From positions 175,478 to 239,477 of the forward strand of contig CAYPNP010000005.1 of the NCBI GenBank assembly GCA_964412195.1: a stretch of DNA of 64,000 bases, written 5' to 3'. Positions within the stretch are counted from its first letter, which is position 1, and each line of letters starts with the position of its first letter. A program made the translations under genes and the position numbers. The DNA comes from CAYPNP01 sp964412195. Its GTDB lineage: Bacteria; Acidobacteriota; JAAYUB01. Below, piece after piece: positions 18,561 to 26,886 of the stretch. The notes under the pieces are model-generated. The model was not told the origin of the DNA, searched no databases, and saw nothing but the letters and a program-made list of their open reading frames with translations.

Positions 18561-18813
18561 CCACGGATGAACACGGATGAACACGGATTTTATGACTAAA
18601 ACACAATCCTCTTCCATTCCATGCGGGGTTTCCCGAAATTGATGAGCAAATCCACTAGACTCTTTCCAGAAAGCCCGCACCGAGTTCATTGGAGATATCG
18701 AGACACACTCCGATTATTTTCTCGGTCAATTCCTTTTCCATCAATTCCATTCAACTCTCCGTTATGTTGTCCCGATTGATCCCAATCCGTGTTTATCCGT
18801 GTTCATCCTTGGT
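18561..18813. repeat. Inverted arrays of a 10-bp unit (ACACGGATGA)
   Basis: The left arm, 18561-18590, is three consecutive decamers: CCACGGATGA, ACACGGATGA, ACACGGATTT. The right arm, 18784-18813, is the inverted equivalent; read on the minus strand it is CAAGGATGA, ACACGGATAA, ACACGGATT. The right arm starts 9 bp beyond the ygeW stop codon. The 193-bp spacer is not random and contains the GxxExxY gene remnant listed separately. Confidence 0.9.
18596..18750 (-). pseudogene. Internally deleted GxxExxY-family gene remnant
   Basis: Read on the minus strand, an ATG at 18750 preceded by GGAGAG opens MELMEK then ELTEKIIGVCLDISNELGAG and FLERV. This is the conserved N-terminus of GxxExxY proteins (small PDDEXK-nuclease-like family), just before the expected Tyr. 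The frame stops at once with TAG. A second frame resumes within a few bases and reads DLLINFGKPRMEWKRIVF-stop (18650 down to 18596), the usual C-terminus of the same family. About 70-80 central residues, including the presumed active-site part, are missing, with a breakpoint near 18653-18658. The remnant lies exactly between the two decamer arms. Confidence 0.82.
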
Positions 18814-18821
18814 GAATATTC

Positions 18822-20018
18822 TCATGCCTGCGTACGGGACCGGTTGCGCTGGGCGATCTGCGTCAAGACTTTCGCCGGCGAGTCGCACCGGGAGAGAAAG
18901 ATCATGGCGGCGATCACGAACGGCTTGAAACCGGCTTCCTGGTACGTGTGGATGCGGTACCGGTCGAACGTCTCCGCCGCCACCTCGCCCTGGGCGCAGC
19001 TCACGCCGGAGATGTCCGCCGGCAGGCAGTGCATGTAAAGGGCCTTCCCGCCGCGGGTCACCTTCATGTTGGACTCGTTGCACTCCCAGGCCTTGTGCCG
19101 GGCGTTGTTGGCCAGGCATTCCTTCTCCAGTTCCTCCAGGCCCTTCTTGTCCCTTGCCTTCAGCAGGTCGGTCCGCCGCTGCATGACCTGGAACGGCGCC
19201 CAGGACTTGGGATACACGACGTCGGCGTCCCGGAAGGCCTCCTCCATCGAGGTCACTCGCCGGTAGCTCCCCCCGGACGCGGCCGCCTGTTTCGCGGCGA
19301 TACCCTCCACCTCGGGGATCAGATTGTATCCCTCGGGATGCGCCAGGACGACCTCCATGCCGAATCGGGTCATCAGGCCGATGATTCCCTGGGGGACCGA
19401 CAGCGGCTTGCCGTAGCTGGGGGAGTAGGCCCAGGTCATGGCGATCTTCTTGCCGCGGAGCGCCTCGAAGGAACCGAAATAGTCTTTGATCTTCAGCAGG
19501 TCCGCCATGCACTGGGTCGGGTGGTCGATGTCGCACTGGAGGTTGACCAGGGTGGGGCGGCGGGGCAGGACGCCCTGCGCGAATCCGTCCTGGACGGCGG
19601 CTGACACTTCGCGCATGTACGTGTTGCCCTCGCCCAGGAACATGTCGTCGCGGATGCCGATCACCTCCGTCAGAAAGGAGATCATGTTGGCCGTCTCGCG
19701 GACGGTCTCGCCGTGGGCGATCTGCGATTTCTCCTCGTCGAGGTCGGCCAGGGCCAGGCCCAGGGCGTTGACCGCCGAAGCAAAGCTGAAGCGGGTCCGG
19801 GTGGACTTGTCGCGGAAGATGGAGACGGCGATCCCGGTGTCGAAGAGCCGGAAGCTCACGCCGTCGCGGTGGAACCGCTGCAGCGCTTCCGCCACCAGCG
19901 CGGCGGCCAGGATCTCGTCCGGGGATTTCTCCCAAGTCAGCAGGAAATCCTTCCTGTGCATTTCCAGTGTAAGCTTCTCCAACTGCCGGATGCGATCCGC
20001 GATGAAATCAGACGACAT
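18822..20018 (-). CDS. ygeW: Knotted carbamoyltransferase YgeW
   Basis: A 398-residue ornithine/aspartate-carbamoyltransferase homologue of the YgeW type. The carbamoyl-phosphate loop is FRDKSTRTRFSFASA (STRTR at 72-76). HCLPAD near 340 is the second conserved motif, and KWSY-like AYSPSYGKPLS lies near 198. In purine/urate-catabolism loci YgeW is thought to handle a carbamoylated intermediate; its true amino substrate is not established. The start at 20018 was chosen because CAGGAG lies seven bases upstream and the protein then begins as YgeW does; the frame is open to 20054. It is flanked on both sides by inverted repeat arrays. Confidence 0.9.
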   Translation of the reverse strand: MSSDFIADRIRQLEKLTLEMHRKDFLLTWEKSPDEILAAALVAEALQRFHRDGVSFRLFDTGIAVSIFRDKSTRTRFSFASAVNALGLALADLDEEKSQIAHGETVRETANMISFLTEVIGIRDDMFLGEGNTYMREVSAAVQDGFAQGVLPRRPTLVNLQCDIDHPTQCMADLLKIKDYFGSFEALRGKKIAMTWAYSPSYGKPLSVPQGIIGLMTRFGMEVVLAHPEGYNLIPEVEGIAAKQAAASGGSYRRVTSMEEAFRDADVVYPKSWAPFQVMQRRTDLLKARDKKGLEELEKECLANNARHKAWECNESNMKVTRGGKALYMHCLPADISGVSCAQGEVAAETFDRYRIHTYQEAGFKPFVIAAMIFLSRCDSPAKVLTQIAQRNRSRTQA

Positions 20019-20061
20019 AGACGCACTCCTGTCTGATAAAAATTCTATTTGCAATATATTA

Positions 20062-20141
20062 CACGCAGAGGCGCAGAGATCGCAGAGTAGAGAGTCTTGC
20101 TCATTCCTGTTTTCTCCGCGTGCTCAGCGTCTCTGCGTGAG
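20062..20141. repeat. Inverted arrays of a 9-bp unit (CGCAGAGRN)
   Basis: The left arm, 20062-20090, is ACGCAGAGG, CGCAGAGAT, CGCAGAGTA. The right arm, 20113-20141, read on the minus strand is ACGCAGAGA, CGCTGAGCA, CGCGGAGAA. The spacer is only about 22 bp. The right arm is inside the 3' end of the xdh Fe-S subunit gene and encodes its last residues. Confidence 0.87.
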
Positions 20142-20610
20142 AACTCTTCTCCTGATAGAACACAGAGGCGGCTGCCACGGCATCCACGATCTGCTGATAG
20201 CCGGTGCAGCGGCAGAGATTGGCCGCCAGGGCGCGGCGGATCTCTTCCCGCCCCGGACGGGGATTGCGCATCAGGAGGGCGTGGGCGGCGAGGACCATCC
20301 CCGGGGTGCAGAATCCGCACTGGATCGCGCCGTGGTCCACGAAAGCCTGCTGGAGCGGATGCAGCGGCCCGCCGGGCGCGGACAGCCCCTCGATGGTCAG
20401 CAGGGTTTTCCCCGCCACATCCCGGACCTTCCGGATGCAGGTCCGGACCGGCCTGCCGTCCACCAGCACGGTGCAGGATCCGCAGACGCCGATGCCGCAG
20501 CCGCGCTTCGTCCCGGTGAGATCGAGATCCTCGCGGAGGTAGTCGATCAGGTCTTTGTCCAGGTCGCCCGGAGCGATCGCGACGGTCCGGCCGTTGAGGG
20601 TGATGGTCAT
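20101..20610 (-). CDS. Xanthine dehydrogenase-type [2Fe-2S] subunit
   Basis: A 169-residue iron-sulfur subunit of a molybdenum hydroxylase. The plant-ferredoxin-type cluster has GCGIGVCGSCTVLVDG near residue 38. The C-terminal helical cluster has AIQCGFCTPGMVL near 96 and LCRCTGYQQIVDAV near 133. It passes electrons from the Mo subunit towards a flavin or other partner. The gene begins four bases before the Mo-subunit stop (ATGA overlap), so the two are translationally coupled. The residues after about 152 (EKSSHAETLSTRRKQE) are repeat-encoded and have no counterpart in the family. No FAD-subunit gene is adjacent. Confidence 0.93.
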   Translation of the reverse strand: MTITLNGRTVAIAPGDLDKDLIDYLREDLDLTGTKRGCGIGVCGSCTVLVDGRPVRTCIRKVRDVAGKTLLTIEGLSAPGGPLHPLQQAFVDHGAIQCGFCTPGMVLAAHALLMRNPRPGREEIRRALAANLCRCTGYQQIVDAVAAASVFYQEKSSHAETLSTRRKQE

Positions 20611-22934
20611 CGGCGGCCTCCTTTCCCGCTACTCCAGGGCGAGTCGTTCACTTGCCCCGCGGATTGTTCCCCGAGCGGAAGAACGCCGTCATCCGACATC
20701 GGTGACCGGGTGAACCGCCTTCCGGTGGCGGCTGCAAGCGCGTTCGCCAGGGCAGGGGCCATCAGCTCGTTCGTGGGCTCGCCGATCCCCTTGGCGCCGG
20801 CGGGGGTCCGGGGATCCCGGTTCTCGACGATGTGGGCGTGCATTTCCGGCATGTCGGTGATCCGGGGGATGCGGTAGGTGTCGTAGTTCAGGGAGAGGAT
20901 CCGGCCGCCCTCCATCCGCACCTGCTCGAACAGGCCGTAGCCGATGCCCATGGCCATGCCGCCATAGAACTGCCCCAGCAGCATCGGCCGGTTCAGCGCC
21001 CGGCCAACGTCGTGGGCGGCCCAGGCCTGAAGCAGTTTCACCTTGCCGGTCTTCCGGTTCACGGTCAGCTCCACGGCCTGGCAACCGTACACCCAGGTGA
21101 AGTAGGCGTCACCCTGACCGGTGGCTTCATCCCAAGTCACTCGCGGTCCCTGGAAAACCCCGAACGCGTAAGGATATTCCTGGGCCTGCCACATCCGCTG
21201 CATGGCCTCTTCAAAGGACAGGCTGGCGGAGTCGCCGGCGCCCCAGATCCGGTCGTCTCGAAAACGGACTTGGTCGGGCGCGCACCCCAGATGCGGAGCG
21301 ACCACCGCCGCGATCTTGGCCTTGAGCGCACGGACGGCGTTGGCCACTGCCCCGCCGCCCATCAGCACCCCGCGTGACGCCACGGTGGTGCCGCCGTCGG
21401 GGATGTTGGCTGTGGAGGGCATCCGATAGCGGATCCGCTCCCGTCGTACGCCCAACTCGTCCGCCAGCAGCAGCACCATGGCCGATTCGGCGCCCTGGCC
21501 GTTCTCGTGGATGGCCGTCTCCAGCAGGATCGAGCCGTCGAACTGGACGTTGATGATGGCCGAGTTGAAGTCCTTGCCCTCGCCGCCGAGGCTCATCCCG
21601 CGGTAGCTCATGGCCAGGCCGATGCCGTACAGCTCGTCTCCGTCGCCCTTTCCGCGGGAGCAGCGGGGCAGCTTTTCCTCGTAGCCGGATTCCTTCACCA
21701 CGTGGTTGAGCACCTCGTTCAGGCTGACCACATGGGTGTCGAGCACCTGGCCGGTGATGGTGGTGTCGCCCTGCTGGACCATGTTGCGCCGTCTGATTTC
21801 CAAAGGCGATAGACCAACCTTCTCGGCGGCGATCTCCACCATCTGCTCGATACAGTAATTGATCTGGGGGGAGCCGAAGCCGCGCATGGCCCCAGAGAAC
21901 ACGTTGTTCGTGTAAACGCCGTAGGTGTCGCATTTCACGTGCTCGACGCGGTACGGCCCGCAACACTGCACGGTAGAGCGCCAGGTCACCCAGGGCGTCA
22001 CCGAGCAATAGGCTCCGCCGTCGGCCACGATCCGCACCTCCACGGCCCGGATAGTCCCGTCCTTCATGAGGCCCATCTTGTAGTGCACCCGGTACGGATG
22101 CCGCTTGTAGCTCTCCCGCACCGACCATTCCCGGTCGTACGTCATCTTGACCGGTCGGCCGGTGAGCCGGGCGGCCAGGGCGGCCCGGGCGCAGACGATG
22201 GCGGCCGTGTCGTCCTTTCCGCCGAAGCCGCCGCCCATGGGCACGGTCCGGACCTCGACTTCGGACAAGGACACCCCGAGCAGGCAGGCCACAAAGCGCC
22301 GCGTGCTGAAGGGGTGCTGCATGCTGCCATAGACCTCCATGACCCCGTCGGGGCGGGGAATGCAAACGGCGGACTCCGGCTCCAGGTAGGCGTGCTCCAC
22401 GTGCTGGGTGCGAAAATCCTGCTCGAAGACCACGTCCGACTCGGCAAAGCCACGCTCCACGTCGCCCCGGCGCACGCAGTGGTGGTTGACGATGTTGGAG
22501 CCATGGGACTCGTGAACCAGCATGGCGCCGGGCCGCAGCGCCTCCTCCGGATCGAGCAGGGCGGGCAGCGCTTCGGCTTCCACCCGCACGTGAGCGGCGG
22601 CAGCGACCGCCTGGGCCCGGGTCTCCGCCACCACCACCGCCACGACGTCGCCGTGGCTGCGGATCCGGTCTCCCGCCAGCATGGCGTAATCCTTCAGGAT
22701 CTGCCCGAACACGGGGCTCCCGGGGGCGTCCGCTGCAGTGAGGACGCGGACCACGCCGGGAGAGCCGGCGGCCGCCTCTGTATCGATCCTGTCGATCCGG
22801 GCGTGCACGTAGTCAGTGTAGACCGGCGCCGCGTGCAGCAGCCCGTGGAATTTCAGGTCGTCGGTGTAGCGGGCCCGACCGGTGACCTTGGCCACGGCGT
22901 CATTGCGCCAGGCGGGTTGCTTCAGATCGGCCAT
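20607..22934 (-). CDS. Xanthine dehydrogenase-type molybdenum-binding subunit
   Basis: A 775-residue molybdopterin hydroxylase large subunit. Visible are the N-terminal GRARYTDD entry, PMGGGFGGKDD near residue 235 (Mo-cofactor binding), AMRGFGSPQ near 345 and, near the C-terminus, GAKGIGEPTNE, whose glutamate is the usual catalytic base. It hydroxylates a purine such as hypoxanthine or xanthine; in related anaerobic loci it acts reductively on urate. The sequence cannot separate these substrates. The start at 22934 overlaps hyuA by 13 bases. The frame stays open upstream to 23723, but that part is an out-of-frame reading of hyuA. Confidence 0.93.
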   Translation of the reverse strand: MADLKQPAWRNDAVAKVTGRARYTDDLKFHGLLHAAPVYTDYVHARIDRIDTEAAAGSPGVVRVLTAADAPGSPVFGQILKDYAMLAGDRIRSHGDVVAVVVAETRAQAVAAAAHVRVEAEALPALLDPEEALRPGAMLVHESHGSNIVNHHCVRRGDVERGFAESDVVFEQDFRTQHVEHAYLEPESAVCIPRPDGVMEVYGSMQHPFSTRRFVACLLGVSLSEVEVRTVPMGGGFGGKDDTAAIVCARAALAARLTGRPVKMTYDREWSVRESYKRHPYRVHYKMGLMKDGTIRAVEVRIVADGGAYCSVTPWVTWRSTVQCCGPYRVEHVKCDTYGVYTNNVFSGAMRGFGSPQINYCIEQMVEIAAEKVGLSPLEIRRRNMVQQGDTTITGQVLDTHVVSLNEVLNHVVKESGYEEKLPRCSRGKGDGDELYGIGLAMSYRGMSLGGEGKDFNSAIINVQFDGSILLETAIHENGQGAESAMVLLLADELGVRRERIRYRMPSTANIPDGGTTVASRGVLMGGGAVANAVRALKAKIAAVVAPHLGCAPDQVRFRDDRIWGAGDSASLSFEEAMQRMWQAQEYPYAFGVFQGPRVTWDEATGQGDAYFTWVYGCQAVELTVNRKTGKVKLLQAWAAHDVGRALNRPMLLGQFYGGMAMGIGYGLFEQVRMEGGRILSLNYDTYRIPRITDMPEMHAHIVENRDPRTPAGAKGIGEPTNELMAPALANALAAATGRRFTRSPMSDDGVLPLGEQSAGQVNDSPWSSGKGGRR

Positions 22935-24274
22935 AAGCTCCTCCCAGATGGCTGGCTGGGCTCCAGCAGGAAACCGTCCCGGACCACCTCCCGGCCGCGC
23001 AGGTACACGCGGGCGTAGCGCAGGCGGGTGGTCCGGCCGGGGTATGTCTCGTGGACGTCGGTGAATGCGGAACGCAGGGGACGCTCCGGCCCCCGCGTGT
23101 CCAGCAGGACCACGTCGGCGTCGGCGCCCGGCGCCAGCACGCCCTTGCGGGGGTAAAGTCCCGCCAGCCGGGCGGGATGCAGGGCGAGTCGCCGGGACAG
23201 CTCGTCGAGGCCGTGGCCGCCGCGGATCACCAGCAGGTCGTGCATGAGCGGCACCAGGGCGCCCAGCCCGGGCAGCCCTTTGGGCGTCTGACGGAAGTCG
23301 GCCGGCTCGTTGTCCTTGTCTTCCCGGAAGAAGGGGCAGTGGTCCGTGGCGAACAGGTCGAAGCGGCCTTCCAAGGCCGCCCGCTCCAGGCGCTGGCGGT
23401 CGTCCTCCCGGCGCAGCGGGGGCGAGCAGATGAATCGGTGGCCGTCCTGGCCGGCCAGGCTGTCCTCGTTCAGGAACAGGTATTGTGGCGCGGTCTCGCA
23501 GGTGATGGCGCCCGATGTGCGCGCCCGGTGGATGAGGGCGACGCCCTCGGGCGTCGAGACGTGCACGACGTGCACCGGGGCGCGGGTCTCCACCGCGGCC
23601 GCGAGCACTTTGGTGATGGCTTCCGCCTCCGCCTCCTTGGGCCGGGAGAGGGCGTGGCTGCGGGGATTGGCGGGATCCAGGCCGGCCCGGCGCTGCTGAT
23701 CCAGGATGGCCTCGTCCTCGCAATGCACCAGCATCCGGACTCCCAGGGGCCCCAGCTGGCGGAGGATCGCCGCCAACCGGTCGTAGTCGACGAAAAGGCC
23801 CGCTTCCCGGTAGGTCGTGTAGAATTTGAAGGTCCGGTAGCCGCTGTAGGCCAGCATCTCGATTTCCGCCCAGGTCTCGTTGTCGAACCGGGTCGGCGTC
23901 AGGTGGAATGTGAAGTCACAGAAGCTGCGGCCTTCTCCTTTCTGGAGTCCTTCGGTCAGAGCCCCGGCCAGCGATTGTCCCGGCCGCTGGGTGATGAAGT
24001 TGATCAGGGTAGTCACGCCGGACTTGGCAGCCGCCATGGATCCGGTGAAGAAGGTGTCCGCGATCTCGAACCGCCCGATCCGGTCATCCAGGTGGACGTG
24101 GAAATCGATGAAGCCTGGCAGGACGCTCAATCCTTCGGCGTCGACGATCTCGGACCCGGCCGGCGGGGCCAGGCGGGCGCCGATGGCTGCGATGGTTTCG
24201 CCATCGATCAGCAGGTCCGCCCGCCGCGGGCCTTGTTCGAGGATAAGCGTGCCGTTCCGGATCAGCGTGGCCAT
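22922..24274 (-). CDS. hyuA: Cyclic amidohydrolase (hydantoinase/dihydropyrimidinase type)
   Basis: A 450-residue amidohydrolase-superfamily enzyme that opens cyclic amide rings. Metal ligands are predicted at H59 and H61 in FIDFHVHLD, the carbamylated lysine in TFKFYTTYRE, histidines in MLVHCEDEA and VHVVHVSTPEG, and the aspartate in FATDHCPF. The N-terminal RNGTLIL and C-terminal GADADVVLLD are the small beta-domain typical of hydantoinases, dihydroorotases and allantoinases. Its place between ygeY and xdh fits the HyuA of purine/urate loci. The start at 24274 lies 8 bp after the preceding gene; the longer frame to 24331 would overlap it. Confidence 0.91.
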   Translation of the reverse strand: MATLIRNGTLILEQGPRRADLLIDGETIAAIGARLAPPAGSEIVDAEGLSVLPGFIDFHVHLDDRIGRFEIADTFFTGSMAAAKSGVTTLINFITQRPGQSLAGALTEGLQKGEGRSFCDFTFHLTPTRFDNETWAEIEMLAYSGYRTFKFYTTYREAGLFVDYDRLAAILRQLGPLGVRMLVHCEDEAILDQQRRAGLDPANPRSHALSRPKEAEAEAITKVLAAAVETRAPVHVVHVSTPEGVALIHRARTSGAITCETAPQYLFLNEDSLAGQDGHRFICSPPLRREDDRQRLERAALEGRFDLFATDHCPFFREDKDNEPADFRQTPKGLPGLGALVPLMHDLLVIRGGHGLDELSRRLALHPARLAGLYPRKGVLAPGADADVVLLDTRGPERPLRSAFTDVHETYPGRTTRLRYARVYLRGREVVRDGFLLEPSQPSGRSLWPI

Positions 24275-24282
24275 GGCGCTCC

Positions 24283-25488
24283 TCAATCCGCCGGCAGGGA
24301 GCCGGGCGGCAACGGGGCGGGGAGGTCCCATCCCTGCTGGGCGGCCTCGATGTCCTTGAGACCGTGGCCGGTCACCAGCACCACGACGCGCGCGGCGCGG
24401 TCAAGCTGGTCGGGATTCGTCCGGGCCAGTCCCGCCACCGCCGCGGCGGCCGCCGGTTCGGCGAAGATCCCGGAGGTCGACGCCAGCAGGCGCTGGGCCT
24501 GCCGGATCTCCTCGTCCGACACGGTCAGGGAAAAACCGGCGCTCTCCCGGATGGCCCGTACGGCCATCCAGGCATTGCTGGGGGCGGACACCGAGATGGA
24601 GTCGGCGATGGTGCGGGGCGCTGGGGCGGCGCGGTAAGCGCCGGTCGCCACCAGGCGGTGGATGGCGTCGGACGTCTCCGCCTGCACGGCCACGAGGCGC
24701 GGCAGGCGGGGGATCAGCCCCGCCCGGAGCAGGTCGGCGAAGCCCTTCCAGACGCCGGCCAGGATCACGCCGTCACCGACAGGCACAACCACGGCGTCGG
24801 GAGCCTGGAAACCGCATTGGGCGTAGATCTCCAGGGCGACGGTCTTCTTGCCTTCGATGGTCAGGGGGTGGTAGGCGGTGTTCCGGTTGAGGCCCCCGCG
24901 CTCGCGAGTGTATGCCAGCGACATCTGGAATGCGTCGTCATAAGTCCCATCCACCGGCAGGATCCGCGCACCGTACAGGACCATCTGGACCAGCTTGGCC
25001 CGCGGGGCGGTGCGGGGGACGAAGATCACCGCCTCGCTGCCGGCGGCGGCGCAGACGGCCGCCAGGGCCGAAGCCGCGTTGCCCGTGGAAGCGGTCACGA
25101 TCCGGCGCTCGCCCAGCCGGTTGGACTCGGCGACCACCAGGAACGACGCGCGGTCCTTCAACGACCCGCTGGGATTGAGGCCGTCGTTCTTCAGCCACAG
25201 GTCCCGGAATCCCAGCCGTTCGCCCAGGCGGGACGCGGCGGAAAGCGGTGTGCGGCCGACCGGATATTCCGGATAATGCTCCGTCTCCACAGGGCTGAAG
25301 AGAGACCAGTCGGGCCGGGCGCGGTCGAAGCAGCGGCGGATGGCCTCGTAGTCGAACACGGCCTCCAACACGCCGGGCAGGGGCTCCCCCGGGCGGTATT
25401 TCAGCCCGCAGGACCGGCAGAGATAGCGGACCTCGTCCCGCCCGTAAGCAGCCCCGCAATCCGTGCACCGATACTCAAACTCAACCAT
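24283..25488 (-). CDS. Threonine synthase-like PLP enzyme with N-terminal zinc ribbon
   Basis: A 401-residue fold-type II PLP enzyme. An N-terminal zinc ribbon (CTDCG...YLCRSCG, residues 7-27) precedes the catalytic domain. The Schiff-base lysine is K111 in NPSGSLKDRAS, and TASTGNAASALA near 132 binds the phosphate. Similar to threonine synthase, but its setting inside the purine locus, where enterobacteria place YgeX (2,3-diaminopropionate ammonia-lyase), suggests a catabolic lyase. The start at 25488 was taken because the zinc ribbon begins there; an upstream in-frame ATG at 25515 would add nine residues next to the repeat array. Confidence 0.87.
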   Translation of the reverse strand: MVEFEYRCTDCGAAYGRDEVRYLCRSCGLKYRPGEPLPGVLEAVFDYEAIRRCFDRARPDWSLFSPVETEHYPEYPVGRTPLSAASRLGERLGFRDLWLKNDGLNPSGSLKDRASFLVVAESNRLGERRIVTASTGNAASALAAVCAAAGSEAVIFVPRTAPRAKLVQMVLYGARILPVDGTYDDAFQMSLAYTRERGGLNRNTAYHPLTIEGKKTVALEIYAQCGFQAPDAVVVPVGDGVILAGVWKGFADLLRAGLIPRLPRLVAVQAETSDAIHRLVATGAYRAAPAPRTIADSISVSAPSNAWMAVRAIRESAGFSLTVSDEEIRQAQRLLASTSGIFAEPAAAAAVAGLARTNPDQLDRAARVVVLVTGHGLKDIEAAQQGWDLPAPLPPGSLPAD

Positions 25489-25508
25489 AAAAAAACCTGG
25501 AACAGAAC

Positions 25509-25644
25509 TCACCACAAAGGCACAAAGGACACAAAGAAAATTATATGTTTAATCAACAGGTTACATCAATGACAATTCACAATTCCCCGTAGATTTCCGG
25601 GATTGGTTTGTTCTGCCTGTGTGTTCTTTGTGCCTTTGTGGTGA
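25509..25644. repeat. Inverted arrays of a CACAAAGGM-type unit (about 9 bp)
   Basis: The left arm, 25509-25540, is TCACCACAAAGG then CACAAAGGA then CACAAAGAA. The right arm, 25613-25644, read on the minus strand is TTCACCACAAAGG, CACAAAGAA, CACACAGGC. A 19-bp core (TCACCACAAAGGCACAAAG) is identical in the two arms. The ~72-bp spacer shows no recognisable gene. The right arm starts 5 bp past the ygeY stop codon. Confidence 0.9.
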
Positions 25645-25649
25645 AGGAT

Positions 25650-26855
25650 TTATCTTCCGGCGAGGCGGGCGACCAGGCCCGCGTAGAACGCCGCGGCGGC
25701 ACTGAGGTGCTCCACCGGGCATGCCTCGTCGGGGGCGTGGGCGTACACCTCATTGCCGGGGCCGAGTCCGAGGCAAGGGATCCCGTGCATGCCGGCGATG
25801 GCGACACCGTTGGTGCTGAATGTCCACTTGTCCACCAGGGGTGGACGGCGGAAGAGCCCTTCATAAGCATCCCGGGAGGCCGCCAGGTAGGGGGAATCCT
25901 CCGGCATGACCCAGGTCGGGTAGTATTTCTGGGTGGGATAGCGCAATCCGGTGAAAGCCGCCTCGTCGTAATTAAGGACCTCGACCACGGCGTCCGGATA
26001 GCCGGCCCGGCAGGCCGCATCCCGGACCTCGGCCACGGCGCTTTCCTCGTTTTCGCCATACGTCAGGCGCCGGTCGAGCTGGATGCTGGCCGCGTCCGGC
26101 ACGGCGCACTGGGAGGGCGAGGAGAAGAACACCTGGGTCACGGTCACGGTCCCTTTCCCCAGGAAGTCGTGATCGACCAGGCGCCCATTCAGCTTCTCAA
26201 TCTCCAGGGCGATGCGGGAGATTTTGTAGATCGCGTTGTCGCCGCGCTCGGGAGCAGACCCGTGGCAGGACCGGCCGCCGATGTGGACCATGATCTCCAT
26301 CCGGCCGCGGTGCCCGCGGTAGACGTTCAGGTTGGTGGGTTCGGTGATGACCACCAGTTCGGGCCGGATCTTTTCCTCCCGGATCAGGTACTGCCAGCAG
26401 AGGCCGTCGCAGTCCTCCTCCATCACCGTCCCTGTGAAGAGGATCGTGAATCCGTCGGCCAGCCCCAGCTTCCGGATGATCCGGGCGGCCGACACCATGG
26501 ATGCCATGCCGCCCTTCTGGTCGACGGTGCCCCGTCCCCAGACCTTTCCGTCCTCGACCTTCGGCGTGAACGGGTCGAAGCTCCACAGTTTCCGGTCCCC
26601 GGGGTACACCGTGTCGATGTGGGCATCGAAGGCGACGAGGCGGGGTCCGTTCCCCACGCGCCCGATGACGTTCCCCAGGCCGTCCACCCGGACCTCGTCC
26701 AGCCCGGCGGCCAGCATCTCCCGGCGGATGAGCTCGATGACGTCCTTTTCCTTGGTGGAAAAGGACGGCGTGCGGACAAGATCGCACAGGAACCGGACGG
26801 TGTCCTGCTCCAGGCCGCGCGCCTCCTGCAGGATCTTCGCATAGACGTTATTCAT
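25650..26855 (-). CDS. ygeY: M20-family hydrolase YgeY
   Basis: A 401-residue zinc-dependent M20 amidohydrolase/peptidase of the YgeY type. Metal-binding motifs are FDAHIDTVYPGD near residue 75, GRGTVDQKGGMASM near 108 (bridging Asp), TVMEEDCDGL near 144 (catalytic Glu pair) and ITEPTNLNVYRGHRG near 171. The dimerisation lid follows, and the final ligand is in GNEVYAHAPDE near 376. It probably hydrolyses an acyl- or carbamoyl-amino acid intermediate of purine-ring breakdown. GAGGTG precedes the ATG. ssnA lies 31 bp upstream in the operon direction. Confidence 0.92.
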   Translation of the reverse strand: MNNVYAKILQEARGLEQDTVRFLCDLVRTPSFSTKEKDVIELIRREMLAAGLDEVRVDGLGNVIGRVGNGPRLVAFDAHIDTVYPGDRKLWSFDPFTPKVEDGKVWGRGTVDQKGGMASMVSAARIIRKLGLADGFTILFTGTVMEEDCDGLCWQYLIREEKIRPELVVITEPTNLNVYRGHRGRMEIMVHIGGRSCHGSAPERGDNAIYKISRIALEIEKLNGRLVDHDFLGKGTVTVTQVFFSSPSQCAVPDAASIQLDRRLTYGENEESAVAEVRDAACRAGYPDAVVEVLNYDEAAFTGLRYPTQKYYPTWVMPEDSPYLAASRDAYEGLFRRPPLVDKWTFSTNGVAIAGMHGIPCLGLGPGNEVYAHAPDEACPVEHLSAAAAFYAGLVARLAGR

Positions 26856-26886
26856 TGAAACACCTCAATAAAATGAAGACGCATGA

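Noticed and set aside
22935..23723. A 263-residue N-terminal extension of the xdh Mo subunit
   Set aside because: The region is hyuA read in another frame. The extension is Arg/Gly/Pro-rich and lacks family similarity, and the Mo subunit starts normally at 22934.
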